NCBI RefSeq assembly: GCF_030815485.1 | Contig: NZ_JAUSWV010000002.1 | Location: 1,488,001 to 1,552,000, forward strand | DNA length: 64,000 bases | Reading direction: 5' to 3' | From: Streptomyces rishiriensis | GTDB taxonomy: Bacteria > Actinomycetota > Actinomycetes > Streptomycetales > Streptomycetaceae | Shown: positions 11,928-21,193 of the stretch, piece after piece | Layout: every line of letters begins with the position of its first letter | Numbering within the stretch: position 1 is the first letter of the stretch | Made by a program: the position numbers and the translations under genes | The notes under the pieces: model-generated | Database searches by the model: none | Told to the model about the DNA's origin: nothing | The model's input: the letters and a program-made list of their open reading frames with translations, nothing else

Positions 11928-14294
11928 ATGGACGGTCGTGACCTGGTGCGCTCGATGAAGGCGGTCGGTTCCGCGGGAGCTGCCAAGGGACTGCGGACGG
12001 TGCGGGCCGCTTGGCGCAGGAACCGTGCCGGCGCCGCCGGGTTGCCGGTACGGGGCCGGGAGCGCGCGCGGGTGCCGGGTGCTGTGCAGGAGGTGGAGCC
12101 GGGGCCCGGTGGCGGGACGCTCCGGTTCAGCCGCTCGGAGCTGAGGGTCCGAGTCGCCGTGAACGGCGCGGTGTTCTGGGGTTGGGACGGCGCCGAGCCC
12201 GAGCCGTCGTACGCGTTGGCCGGCCGCTGTCCGGAGCCGGATCTCCGAGCGGTGCTGGAGCCCGACAAGGACGGCGGTTGGCGGGTCGTCGCCGAGCGGG
12301 TGACGGTCGTCGTCTCACGGCACGGTGCCATCGAGGTGTGCACACCCGGGGGTGTGATGCTGCGGCGTGAGCTGCCGCCCCGGTGGTGGGAACCGGTGGA
12401 GGGGGGCCCGGCTCGCTGGATGCAGCGTTCCGAGGTGGCGGCGGACGCGCGTGTCTTCGGCCTCGGCGGGCAGGCGTCCGGGTCGCGACTGCGCGACGGG
12501 ACGTACCGGCTGTGGAACACGGATCCCGGGCGCGCCCGCGGCCGTGGGAACGAGCCGCTCCCGGTCACCATGCCGGTGCAGCTGGTGGTGGCCGACGCGG
12601 CCACTCACCTGGTGTTCCACGACACCTCCTGGGACGGCACGGTCACGCTGCGGGAGGGCAAGGAGGGAGCCGGCTCCGGGCACGACCGGTCCGGGGCCTG
12701 CGAGGTGCGGATGGACGGAGGTCCGTTGCGCTGCTGGGTGGTGGTCGGCACTCCCGCGCGCGTGCTGCTCGCCTGGGTCGCGCTCACCGGGGCGCCCGCG
12801 CTGCCGCCCGCGTGGGCGCTCGGTCATCAGCTCGCGGGACGGGGCCTCGGGAGCGAGGAGGAGGTGCGCCGGACCGTGGCCGACCATCAGGAGCACGGTC
12901 TGCCGGTCGACGCCGTGCACCTCGGCGTCGACGACCACGACGAGCACCAGGTGTTCACCGTCGACCAGGAGCGCTTCCCGAAACTCGCGGTGCTCTCCGA
13001 CGACCTGCTGCGGGACGGGATACACCTGGTGTCGGCGGTCGGCCCGGCGGTCAGGGCCACGCCGGGTGACGGCGTCTACGACGGCGGGGTGACCGCGGAC
13101 GCGTTCGTGCGGGACGTGTCGGGCCGGCTCGTCAAGTCCGTGGCACGACGCGGGGAGGCCGTTTTCCCTGACTTCACGCACGCGCGCGTGAGGCAGTGGT
13201 GGGGAGGTCTCTGTGCGGAGCGGATCACGCAGGGGTTCGCCGGCTTCTGGCACGACATGAACGAACCGAGGGGTTTCGCCGCCTTCGGGGGGTCGACGTT
13301 GCCCCGGTCGCCCCGGTACGCCCTGGAGGGGCACGGGGGTGACCATCGCGAGGCGCACAACGTGTATGGCCTGTGCATGGCCGCGGCTGCCTACGAGGGG
13401 GTCCGGCAGCTGGTTCCGGAGCAGCGTCCCTTCGTCTTCTCGCGGTCCGGCTGGGCTGGCGGGCAGCGCTTCGGCGGGGTTTGCTCCGGAAACGCCGTCC
13501 CGGGCTGGCCGGGGCTGCGGGCGTCACTGTCCATGGTGCTGGCGCTCGGGCTGTGCGGTGTGCCGTATGCGGGCCCGGAGGTCGGCGGTTTCGACGGCGG
13601 TCAGTCGCCCGAGCTCTATGTGCGCCGGCTCCAGCTGGGCGCGTATCTGCCGCTGTTCCGCTCGCTCACGGGCGTGCGGGCGGGGCACCGCGAGCCGTGG
13701 GAGTTCGGTCCCGAAGTGTTGGAGCACGCGCGTGTGGCGCTCGTCGAGCGTCGTCGGCTGCTGCCGTACTTCATGACGCTGGCGCATCTGGCCCGGCGTA
13801 CCGGAGCACCTTATGTGCGTCCGGTGTGGTGGGGGGCGCCCGGCAACCGGGCGCTGCGGGACTGCGAGGACGCCTTTCTGCTGGGTGACTGCCTTCTGGT
13901 GGCGCCGGTGCTCGAACCCGGCGCCGACCGGCGGGCGGTGCGGTTGCCGCGGGGCCGCTGGTACGACACGGCGACGGGGCGGGCGTACCAGGGGCCGGGG
14001 CAGGTCCTCGTGGATGCCCCTCTGTGGCGTACCCCGGTGCTCGCGCGCGCGGGTGCCGTCATACCGGTGCGCGGAGACGATGGCCGGCTGGAGTTGGAGG
14101 TGTGGGCGCCGGTGCGGGGGCGGACAGGGGGTGGCGTGGTCGTGCACGACGCGGGCGACGGCTGGGACGAACCGGAGAGCGAGCGGTACGTCGTCCGGTG
14201 GGAGGGGCCGCGGCTCGTCGTCGAGCGGGAGGGGGAGGACGGCATGCGTGCGCCGTCCCTCCCGGTGCGGGTACGCGGACTCGACGAGCGGTGA
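11928..14294 (+). CDS. Glycoside hydrolase family 31 protein with altered active-site motifs
   Basis: 788 residues from the ATG at 11928 (an in-frame GTG lies 9 bases earlier; CAGGG precedes the ATG). GH31 enzymes are mostly retaining alpha-glucosidases or xylosidases. The N-terminal beta-sandwich is followed by the barrel, with the nucleophile motif GFWHDMNEP (Asp443) and FVFSRSGWAGGQRFGG. Three usually invariant positions differ. The acid/base motif WSGD reads CSGN (Asn522), the substrate-site VDPAV reads VGPAV, and PDVGGF reads PEVGGF. The nucleophile is intact but the general acid appears missing, so activity may be low or changed. No signal peptide, so cytoplasmic. The gene converges with the Nudix gene with a one-base gap. 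Confidence 0.85.
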   Translation: MDGRDLVRSMKAVGSAGAAKGLRTVRAAWRRNRAGAAGLPVRGRERARVPGAVQEVEPGPGGGTLRFSRSELRVRVAVNGAVFWGWDGAEPEPSYALAGRCPEPDLRAVLEPDKDGGWRVVAERVTVVVSRHGAIEVCTPGGVMLRRELPPRWWEPVEGGPARWMQRSEVAADARVFGLGGQASGSRLRDGTYRLWNTDPGRARGRGNEPLPVTMPVQLVVADAATHLVFHDTSWDGTVTLREGKEGAGSGHDRSGACEVRMDGGPLRCWVVVGTPARVLLAWVALTGAPALPPAWALGHQLAGRGLGSEEEVRRTVADHQEHGLPVDAVHLGVDDHDEHQVFTVDQERFPKLAVLSDDLLRDGIHLVSAVGPAVRATPGDGVYDGGVTADAFVRDVSGRLVKSVARRGEAVFPDFTHARVRQWWGGLCAERITQGFAGFWHDMNEPRGFAAFGGSTLPRSPRYALEGHGGDHREAHNVYGLCMAAAAYEGVRQLVPEQRPFVFSRSGWAGGQRFGGVCSGNAVPGWPGLRASLSMVLALGLCGVPYAGPEVGGFDGGQSPELYVRRLQLGAYLPLFRSLTGVRAGHREPWEFGPEVLEHARVALVERRRLLPYFMTLAHLARRTGAPYVRPVWWGAPGNRALRDCEDAFLLGDCLLVAPVLEPGADRRAVRLPRGRWYDTATGRAYQGPGQVLVDAPLWRTPVLARAGAVIPVRGDDGRLELEVWAPVRGRTGGGVVVHDAGDGWDEPESERYVVRWEGPRLVVEREGEDGMRAPSLPVRVRGLDER

Positions 14295-14295
14295 G

Positions 14296-14832
14296 TCAGA
14301 TGTACCGGCCCTCGAAGAAGCCTCGCACGGCGAGCGTGTGCAGGGGGAAGGCGAGCTCCTCCGGCCTGTGCAGGAGATGCCAGCCCTCGGTCTCGTCCGT
14401 GGGGGCGGTCGCCGGGAGGCGGTCCGCGGGGCGCTCCGGCAGCAGCCCGAAGAGCAGCAGGTGGCCGTCGGGAGAGCTCATGGCGTCGGCCAGCCGTACG
14501 TCGCGGGGTGCGGCGTCGATGCCGGTCTCTTCCCTGAGTTCGCGTACGACGGCCTGGCGCCAGTCCTCGCGGTCGTCGATGTAGCCGCCGGGCAGTGCGA
14601 TGCCTCCGCGCGCGGGGGCGATGGTTCGGGTGATGACGACCAGGGCGGTGCCCTTCGCGTCGTACACGGGCTGGAGCGCGACGGCGACCGGCAGCGGGTT
14701 GCGGTAGGCCACGGTGGCGCAGGCCGGACAGGAGCGGGGCCAGCCGGTGACGCCCTCCCCGTAGGGCGCTCCGCAACTCGAACAGTGGGAGTCGCGCGCG
14801 GAGTTCGAAGTGGAGTGCAGAGTTTCGGACAC
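14296..14832 (-). CDS. Nudix hydrolase with N-terminal zinc ribbon
   Basis: 178 residues from GTG 14832. The Nudix box Gx5Ex7REuxEExGu is complete: GGYIDDRE, then REL and REETGI. The N-terminus has a CSSCG...SCPAC zinc-ribbon pair like that of NADH pyrophosphatases (NudC type), followed by ATVAYRNPLPVAVALQP. Such enzymes cleave nucleoside-diphosphate-X compounds. The substrate cannot be told from sequence; NAD(H), capped RNA or a sugar nucleotide are all possible. The ribosome site before the GTG is weak, and the start could be moved. Confidence 0.85.
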   Translation of the reverse strand: MSETLHSTSNSARDSHCSSCGAPYGEGVTGWPRSCPACATVAYRNPLPVAVALQPVYDAKGTALVVITRTIAPARGGIALPGGYIDDREDWRQAVVRELREETGIDAAPRDVRLADAMSSPDGHLLLFGLLPERPADRLPATAPTDETEGWHLLHRPEELAFPLHTLAVRGFFEGRYI

Positions 14833-14882
14833 GCGGCGGAGCGTATCCGATCTTGGGGAGGGCGTCGTACGGAGGCTGCTCT

Positions 14883-15688
14883 TCAGCCCTTGGCGAGAGA
14901 CCTGGCGGACACGGGGAAGTCGAAGTAGGTGTCGGGGTGCGGCTCGGGCTTGAAGGTGTAGTGCCACCACTCCTCGGCGAGGTTCACGAAGCCGAGGTTT
15001 TCCAGAGTGCTCTTCAGAAGCATGCGGTTGGCGCGTTGCCGCCCTTGGACACGCGGGTCCATGGTGTGGGCCAAGGTGTCGAAACAGTCGAAACCGGTGC
15101 CCATGTCGACCGAGTTGTCGGGGAAGCGCTGCTGTTGTGGCGCGTAGCACGGCACGATGGGCTCACCGGGCACGTAGGGCCGGGTCGGTCCGGCCGGGAG
15201 CTTCACGACGGTCAGGTCCATGGTCGAGCCGCGGCTGTGCCCGGACTTCTCGGCGATGTAGCCGTCCTCGAACAGACGGGACTTGTCGACGTTCGGGTAG
15301 AACTCCGCCTTCGTCGTCTCGTCGTTCAGGTCCTCGGCCCAGCGGACGAAGTGGTTCACGGCGCGCTGGGGCCGGTAGCAGTCGTACACCTTGAGTGTGT
15401 AGCCCCGGGTCAGCAGGTTCGTCTGGGCCTTGTGCAGGGCCTCGGCGGCGGGCCGGGTGAGGATGCAGATCGGCTGCCGGTAGCCGTCGACGCGTTCACC
15501 GACGAAGTTGTGCGGGGTGAAGTAGCGCATCTCCTGGAGGATCGTCGGATCCACGGTTCTCAGAGCCACGATTCCGCGGGGGCCACCGGGTCGGCCTTCG
15601 CCCGGGCGGTCGTGGAGGCGGTGGTCACGGTCAGCAGGGCGGCGAGCACGGCGACGACACCGCGTGATGCGCCGGAGAGTCGTGTCAT
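14883..15688 (-). pseudogene. Secreted D-Ala-D-Ala dipeptidase (VanX-like, M15D), frameshifted after the signal peptide
   Basis: The catalytic frame (14883-15569) has all zinc peptidase features of VanX: SGHSRGSTMD with His111 and Asp118, EEWWHY with Glu200 and His203, and the arginine in YDCYRPQR (numbered from GTG 15569). A good secretory signal, starting at ATG 15688 behind AGGAGAC with a hydrophobic core GVVAVLAALLTV, ends in ADPVAPAESWL-stop in another frame. The two frames meet at GCGGAATCGTGGCTCTG. One added T would give APAEFVALRTVDP, the continuous form I expect for this family. So a single-base deletion near 15568-15572 separates export signal from enzyme. The GTG at 15569 could still make a cytoplasmic enzyme. 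Sequencing error is possible. Confidence 0.75.
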
Positions 15689-15764
15689 GTCTCCTGCCCT
15701 GCCCATTTCACCACGCCCGTGACACACTTCTGACGTTCCGTCAGACAGACTGTCGGGAGGGACC

Positions 15765-16208
15765 TTGTCACGCACACGCACACCCGTGGTCACGGGATGG
15801 TTCGTCGGGGACGGGGAGGACTTCAGGCTGCTCGGCACGCGCTGCTCGGCATGCGTGTCGGTCTTCTTCCCGCGCGAGGACACGCACTGCCGCAACCCGG
15901 GATGCCGGGGCGGCGACCTGCAGGAGGTCCCGCTCTCCCGGCGGGGGCGTGTCTGGTCGTACACGGACAGCCGGTACCGACCACCGTCACCCTATGTGAC
16001 CGATCCGGAACTTCCGTGGGAGCCGTACGCGTTGATCGCTGTGGAGCTGGAGTCCGAGCGGATCGTGGTACTGGGGCAGGCGGTTCCCGGGGTCACCGTC
16101 GCCGATCTGACGGTGGGCATGGAGGTGGAGGTCGTCCCGGGCGTGCTCGGCGAGGACGCGGAGACGACCTGGACGACCTGGCGATGGCGGCCGACGGGGG
16201 TGGCGTGA
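15765..16208 (+). CDS. DUF35 OB-fold protein with zinc ribbon, partner of the downstream thiolase-like protein
   Basis: 147 residues. The N-terminal rubredoxin-like zinc ribbon has CSAC and CRNPGC, followed by an OB fold (RRGRVWSYTDSRYRPPSPY). Members act as acyl-CoA-binding partners of thiolase-like lipid-transfer proteins, for example ChsH2 with Ltp2. The stop TGA overlaps the next gene's ATG by one base (TGATG), so the two are probably translated together and form a complex. The start is TTG 15765 behind GGGAGGG; a later GTG is possible. The substrate is unknown. Confidence 0.85.
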   Translation: MSRTRTPVVTGWFVGDGEDFRLLGTRCSACVSVFFPREDTHCRNPGCRGGDLQEVPLSRRGRVWSYTDSRYRPPSPYVTDPELPWEPYALIAVELESERIVVLGQAVPGVTVADLTVGMEVEVVPGVLGEDAETTWTTWRWRPTGVA

Positions 16209-17398
16209 TGACGGCAGAGGTGGCGGTGCTGGGCGCAGGGATGCATCCCTGGGGCAAGTGGGGGCGCGGCTTCGTCGAGTACGGCGTGAAGGCGGCGCGC
16301 GCGGCCCTCGCGGACGCCGGCGTGGACTGGCGGGACGTCGGTTCGATCGTGGGCGCGGACACGGTGCGTGGCGGATATCCCGGGTATGTGGCCGGGGCGA
16401 CGTTCGCCAGGGCCCTGGGTTGGCAGGGCGCCCGCGTCGCGAGCGTGTACGCGGCCTGCGCGTCGGGGGCTCAGGCGATCAACACGGCCCGGGCCCAGAT
16501 CCTCGCGGGTCTGGCGGACGTGGTGCTCGTGGTGGGGGCCGACGCCGCCCCCAAGGGCTTCTTCCGGCCCGCGGGCGGGGATCGGCCGGACGACCCGGAC
16601 TGGCTGCGGTTCCGGGTGCTCGGCGCGACCAACCCGACGTACTTCGGGCTGTACGCGCGCAGGCGCATGGCCGTGCACGGGGACACCCATGAGGACTTCG
16701 CCCAGGTCAAGGTGAAGAACGCCGCCATGGGAGCGCTCAACCCGAACGCGCGCTACCGCAAGCGGGTGACCGCGGAGGAGGTCGCCGCCTCGGCGGTGGT
16801 CGCCGATCCGCTGCGGCTGCTGGATATCTGCGCGACGTCGGACGGCGGGGCGGCCCTGGTGCTGTCCAGCATGGAGTTCGCCCGACGGCACGGGGCGGCG
16901 GAGCCGGTACGCATCAGGGCGGTGTCCACCGTGACGCCCCGGTACCCCAACACGGTGCTGGATCTGCCGGACATCGCGACCGATTCCGCGGCGGGCGCGG
17001 AGCCGTCCGCGGAGTCCTTCCGGGCTTCGATCGCCCGAGCGGCCTACGAAGAGGCGGGCATCGGCCCCGAGGACCTGTCCCTCGCCGAGGTCTACGACCT
17101 GTCCACCGCGTTGGAGTTGCAGTGGTACGAGGATCTGGGGCTCTGCGGCGACGGTGAGGGCGCCAAGTTGCTGCGGGAGGGCGTGACGGCGCCGGGCGGC
17201 CGTATACCGGTGAACCCGAGCGGTGGGCTCGCTTCCTTCGGGGAGGCCGTGCCCGCTCAGGCGATCGCCCAGGTCTGCGAGGTCACCTGGCAGTTGCGGG
17301 GGCAGGCCGGCGATCGGCAGATCCCGGACGCACGCGTGGCCGTCACGGCCAACCAGGGTCTGTTCGGACATGGTTCGGCGGTGGTCGCGGTGCGGTGA
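16208..17398 (+). CDS. Thiolase-like lipid-transfer protein (SCP-x/Ltp type)
   Basis: 396 residues, thiolase fold. The nucleophile-region cysteine is present in YAACASGAQAIN (about residue 86), but the distal HPxG histidine motif is replaced: NPSGGLASFGEAVPAQ has Glu where His is expected, and the C-terminal CxG motif reads NQGLFGHG. That pattern fits the Ltp/aldolase branch that works with DUF35 partners rather than a classical condensing or cleaving thiolase. Translation is coupled to the DUF35 gene (1-base overlap). Likely acts on an acyl-CoA in lipid or steroid side-chain metabolism; the exact reaction cannot be assigned. Confidence 0.85.
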   Translation: MTAEVAVLGAGMHPWGKWGRGFVEYGVKAARAALADAGVDWRDVGSIVGADTVRGGYPGYVAGATFARALGWQGARVASVYAACASGAQAINTARAQILAGLADVVLVVGADAAPKGFFRPAGGDRPDDPDWLRFRVLGATNPTYFGLYARRRMAVHGDTHEDFAQVKVKNAAMGALNPNARYRKRVTAEEVAASAVVADPLRLLDICATSDGGAALVLSSMEFARRHGAAEPVRIRAVSTVTPRYPNTVLDLPDIATDSAAGAEPSAESFRASIARAAYEEAGIGPEDLSLAEVYDLSTALELQWYEDLGLCGDGEGAKLLREGVTAPGGRIPVNPSGGLASFGEAVPAQAIAQVCEVTWQLRGQAGDRQIPDARVAVTANQGLFGHGSAVVAVR

Positions 17399-18430
17399 GA
17401 GGGGTTCGGCACCCCTCGGTCGCCCTGCCGGAGGATCGCCCGAGGGGCGCGTGTTCGTGTTCGCGTGTTCAAGGCCGGGTCAGAGGTAGGGCCCCGGTCG
17501 AGGTCGGGCTCGAGGTCAAGGCGAAGTCCGGATCGGTGTCCGGTCCCGATCGGGGTTGGGCTCAGGACGGGGTTGTGCTCGGGGCGGGATTGAGCTCGGG
17601 GATGGGCAAGCTCGGGGTGCGGTGACGCCCGATCGGAGTCGGGCCCGGGGCGAGGGCGAGCTGGGAGCTCGGCGAGTTCGGCGAGTTCGGCGAGTTCGGC
17701 GAGTTCGGTGAGCTCGGCGGAAGGGAGGAGCCAGGGCGGCACGCCGGCGGTTGGCGCCCCGCGCGTCGAGTGCGGGACTGTGGTGCGTCACCAACCGTTG
17801 CCGTCGGTCTCCTTGACGCTCCATGGGTGCCGGTGAACACTTCGCGGTGTCGGCCGACATCGCCGTACATTCTCGGCGTATTCAGTCACGCGCCTTGTGG
17901 ACTCCCCGGGAGGGCCCCTCCCCCGAGGGCGATTCGGCTACGACGGCACGCGCGTCACGGACGCCGGGCGGGGCGCGCGATGTCCTTGCCCCGGCCCGAG
18001 CAGCCACGGGAACCGCACCCTGCACGGAGCACCGGGGTCGATCCGCCCCGGGCCGGGCCCAGGAGCCGCCATGAGCGACGGAGAGATATGCGTCGGCGAA
18101 ATCACCGGTACCACGGTCCCCGTTCTCTCCGGCGCGGGAGTCTGGCCCGCCGATGTCCTCAGCCCTTCTCGGACTCGGACCTCCGGGTCCGGTGTGCCGG
18201 CGGGCGCCTGCACCGCCGCCCCGCTGTCGGACGGGTATTTCGATCGGGCCGTCACCCTCGGCATCGGTCCCTCGGTCGGCCCACCCGGCTCTGCCGCCGA
18301 TCCCGCAACCAGGCTCCGGACGCCTCCTACACGCCCACCCGGCCCTGACCCCGGCATCCGTCGTCCGACCGCCGCCGCACCGCCGCAGCAGTCATCCACG
18401 CAGCCTTCTGAATCAGCCCAAGGGGTAGCC
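17399..18430. other. 1-kb gap before glpK, no convincing gene
   Basis: GC-rich, compositionally skewed DNA. The left half (17480-17720) consists of degenerate GTCGGGCTCGAG/GAGTTCGGC-like repeats. The right half is open in the glpK frame from 17897 but without family homology or a ribosome site, and its residues are mostly Pro, Ala, Arg and Ser. Probably the glpK promoter and leader lie here; I cannot place them. Confidence 0.5.
17671..17715. repeat. 9-bp tandem repeat, five units
   Basis: Four exact copies of GGCGAGTTC followed by one variant, GGTGAGCTC, with a related GGGAGCTC just before. It lies in noncoding DNA after the thiolase-like gene. Confidence 0.9.
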
Positions 18431-19951
18431 ATGACGGACAACGCCGAGAAGTACGTCGCCGCAATCGACCAGGGCACCACCTCCAGTCGCTGCATCGTCT
18501 TCGACCGGAACGGCGCGATCGTCGCCGTCGACCAGCGCGAGCACCGTCAGATCTTCCCCAAGCCCGGCTGGGTGGAGCACGACGCCACAGAGATCTGGTC
18601 CAAGGTGCAGGCCGTGGTCGCCGGGGCGATCGCCAAGGCGGGGTTGCGCGCCGACCGGATCAGCGCCCTCGGGATCACCAACCAGCGCGAGACGACCGTG
18701 CTGTGGGACCGCGCCACCGGCAAGCCGGTGCACAACGCGATCGTGTGGCAGGACACCCGCACCGCGGCGCTCTGCGGACAGCTCGGGGGATCCGACGGGC
18801 AGGACCGGTTCCGCGCGCGGACCGGACTGCCGTTGGCCAGTTACTTCTCCGGACCGAAGGCGGCCTGGCTGCTCGACAGCGTGCCGGGTCTCAGGGCGCG
18901 CGCGGAGCGCGGCGAGATCGCCTTCGGCACGATCGACTCCTGGCTCATCTGGAACCTCACCGGCGGCACCGACGGCGGCCGGCACGTCACCGACGTCACC
19001 AACGCCTCCCGCACGATGCTGATGAACCTGGAGACCCTCCAGTGGGACGCCTCCATCCTGTCCGCGATGGGCGTACCGGAGGCCATGCTGCCGGAGATCA
19101 GGTCCTCTGCCGAGGTGTACGGCACGGCCGTGGGCCAGCTCGGCGGTGTGCCGGTCGCCTCGGCGCTGGGCGACCAGCAGGCGGCGGTGTTCGGCCAGGC
19201 CTGCTACGACGTGGGCACGGCGAAGAACACGTACGGGACGGGCAGCTTCCTGCTGCTCAACACCGGCAACCGGCCGGTGCCGTCGAAGAGCGGACTGTTG
19301 ACGACGATGGGCTACAAGATCGGCAGTGAGGCGCCCGTCTACTGCCTGGAGGGTTCGATCGCCGTCACGGGCGCGCTCGTGCAGTGGTTCCGGGACCAGC
19401 TAGGCATCATCCGTACGGCTGACGAGATCGAGAGCCTGGCGGCGAGTGTCGACGACAACGGTGGCGCTTACATCGTCCCCGCCTTCTCAGGACTGTTCGC
19501 GCCGTACTGGCGCTCCGACGCGCGCGGGGTCGTCACCGGCCTCACCCGCTACGTCACCAAAGGGCATCTCGCGCGTGCGGTGCTCGAGGCGACGAGCTGG
19601 CAGACGCGCGAGGTCGTGGACGCCATGTTCCAGGACTCGGGGGTGGAGATCACGTCGCTGAAGGTGGACGGGGGCATGACCAAGAACGACCTGCTGATGC
19701 AGCATCAGGCGGACGTGCTCGGCGTGCCCGTGATCCGGCCCCGGGTCTCCGAGACCACCTGCCTGGGCGCGGCCTACGCCGCGGGGCTCGCCGTCGGCGT
19801 GTGGAACGACCTCGACGAACTCAGGGCGCACTGGCGGAAGGACGCCGAGTGGACTCCCGCGATGGAGGCGTCGGTGCGCGACCGCGAGTACCGGAACTGG
19901 CGCAAGGCCGTGGAGAAGAGCTTCGGTTGGCTGGAGGACGGCGAGGGCTAG
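18431..19951 (+). CDS. glpK: Glycerol kinase
   Basis: Phosphorylates glycerol to sn-glycerol 3-phosphate in the cytoplasm. 506 residues, FGGY family. The N-terminal phosphate-binding motif [16 protein letters not shown], the glycerol-site block [19 protein letters not shown], and the C-terminal [17 protein letters not shown] are all intact. ATG 18431 is preceded by AAGGGG. Usually glpK sits with glpF and glpD; here it stands alone, with the convergent conservon downstream, so it may be a second copy. The frame is open far upstream, but that part does not look coding. Confidence 0.95.
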   Translation: MTDNAEKYVAAIDQGTTSSRCIVFDRNGAIVAVDQREHRQIFPKPGWVEHDATEIWSKVQAVVAGAIAKAGLRADRISALGITNQRETTVLWDRATGKPVHNAIVWQDTRTAALCGQLGGSDGQDRFRARTGLPLASYFSGPKAAWLLDSVPGLRARAERGEIAFGTIDSWLIWNLTGGTDGGRHVTDVTNASRTMLMNLETLQWDASILSAMGVPEAMLPEIRSSAEVYGTAVGQLGGVPVASALGDQQAAVFGQACYDVGTAKNTYGTGSFLLLNTGNRPVPSKSGLLTTMGYKIGSEAPVYCLEGSIAVTGALVQWFRDQLGIIRTADEIESLAASVDDNGGAYIVPAFSGLFAPYWRSDARGVVTGLTRYVTKGHLARAVLEATSWQTREVVDAMFQDSGVEITSLKVDGGMTKNDLLMQHQADVLGVPVIRPRVSETTCLGAAYAAGLAVGVWNDLDELRAHWRKDAEWTPAMEASVRDREYRNWRKAVEKSFGWLEDGEG

Positions 19952-19977
19952 TACGCGCGCGTGCGTCCTGTTGAGCC

Positions 19978-20013
19978 GCGGTCCGTACCCCTGTCGGCGG
20001 GGGTACGGGCCGC
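19978..20013. terminator. Terminator between glpK and cvnD
   Basis: 14-base arms at 19978-19991 and 20000-20013 (GCGGTCCGTACCCC against GGGGTACGGGCCGC, one mismatch) with an 8-base loop, in the 71-bp space between convergent genes. It could serve both. Confidence 0.75.
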
Positions 20014-20022
20014 GCGGGCGTC

Positions 20023-20628
20023 TCAGGTGGTGATCGCCTGGCGGCGTTCCGCCCCGAGGTCCATCGCGTGCTGCACCACGCCGACCAGAACGTCCCTCAC
20101 CGATCTTCGGTCGCGGGCGTCGCACAGCACCACGGGTATGCCGTCATCGAGGTCGAGGGCGCTTCGGACGTCCTCCTCGGGGTAAAGGGCGGCGTCCTCG
20201 AAGCAGTTGACGGCGATGAGGAAGGGTATGGAGCGCCGTTCGAAGTAGTCGACCGCGGCGAAGCAGTCCTGGAGCCGACGGGTGTCGGCGAGGACGACGG
20301 CGCCGAGCGCGCCCTCGGAGAGCTCGTCCCACATGAACCAGAACCGCTCCTGGCCGGGCGTCCCGAAGAGGTAGAGCACCAGGTCCTCGCGCAGGGTGAT
20401 ACGCCCGAAGTCCATAGCGACGGTAGTGGTGTGTTTGGCCTCGACGCCGGTCGTGTCGTCGACCGGGCGGCCCGCCTCGGTGAGGTACTCCTCGGTGCGC
20501 AGCGGTTTGATCTCGCTGACCGCCCCGACCAGGGTGGTCTTGCCCACGCCGAAACCGCCGGCCACGAGGATCTTGAGCGTGACGGGCTCGACCGGGGGCT
20601 TGCCACGCTCAGAACGCCCGAAGATCAT
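20023..20628 (-). CDS. cvnD: Conservon small GTPase CvnD
   Basis: 201 residues, a Ras/MglA-like switch protein of the streptomycete conservons. P-loop VAGGFGVGKTTLVG, switch region TTTVAMDFGRITL and the GTPG motif LYLFGTPGQERFWFMWDEL are present; the NKxD position reads VNCFE, as in this family. The ATG at 20628 has AGGAGA about 9 bases upstream. Last gene of the cvnABCD unit. By analogy with cvn9 it assembles with CvnA-C at the membrane in a receptor-like complex. No P450 (cvnE) follows. Confidence 0.93.
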   Translation of the reverse strand: MIFGRSERGKPPVEPVTLKILVAGGFGVGKTTLVGAVSEIKPLRTEEYLTEAGRPVDDTTGVEAKHTTTVAMDFGRITLREDLVLYLFGTPGQERFWFMWDELSEGALGAVVLADTRRLQDCFAAVDYFERRSIPFLIAVNCFEDAALYPEEDVRSALDLDDGIPVVLCDARDRRSVRDVLVGVVQHAMDLGAERRQAITT

Positions 20629-20788
20629 CGGTCTCTTCTCCTGCTTGATGGCTTGACTGGGGGTTCTCCGACGGCGGTCCGTGCGTCGGCAAGTGGCCGT
20701 CCGGGCGGCGCCGGCAGGTCGGTGAGGCACCGTCCCGGTGCGCCCACCACCGCCGAACGGTCACGTCCTCACCTCGCTTCCGCGCCGC

Positions 20789-21184
20789 TCACAGCGCTCG
20801 GAGGCCGTTGATCACGTCGCGCAGAATACTCTCGTCCGGCAGTTCGGCAGGGGGTACCGGCCGGTTCACGTGGACGAACTCCGCGTCCACGAGGTCGCCG
20901 ACGAGGACCCGTACGACGCCGATCGGCAGATCGAGTTCGGCGGCGAGTTCGGCGACCGACTGCGGTGTTTCCCGGCACAGATCCACGATGTCCACGTGCT
21001 CAGGGGACAGCGACGGATCCGTGTCCGCGTCCTCGGCGTGGGGCTCGGCGACGACCAGCGCGATGAGATCGAGACGGTGCTGGACCGCACTGGTGGTGCG
21101 GCCGCGCGTCATGGCGTACGGGCGGACGACGGGTCCGGCCTCGTCGTCGAACCAGTGACCTGTTCCCTGACCGTCTGTGCTCAT
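20789..21184 (-). CDS. cvnC: Conservon DUF742 protein CvnC
   Basis: 131 residues, DUF742, a winged-helix-like small protein always found between the roadblock and GTPase genes of conservons. Recognised by VVRPYAMTRGRT, SVAELAAELDLPIGVVRVLVGDLV and the C-terminal ESILRDVINGLRAL. It starts at ATG 21184, 9 bases after the cvnB stop; 160 bases separate it from cvnD. Confidence 0.93.
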   Translation of the reverse strand: MSTDGQGTGHWFDDEAGPVVRPYAMTRGRTTSAVQHRLDLIALVVAEPHAEDADTDPSLSPEHVDIVDLCRETPQSVAELAAELDLPIGVVRVLVGDLVDAEFVHVNRPVPPAELPDESILRDVINGLRAL

Positions 21185-21193
21185 GCCGTCCCA

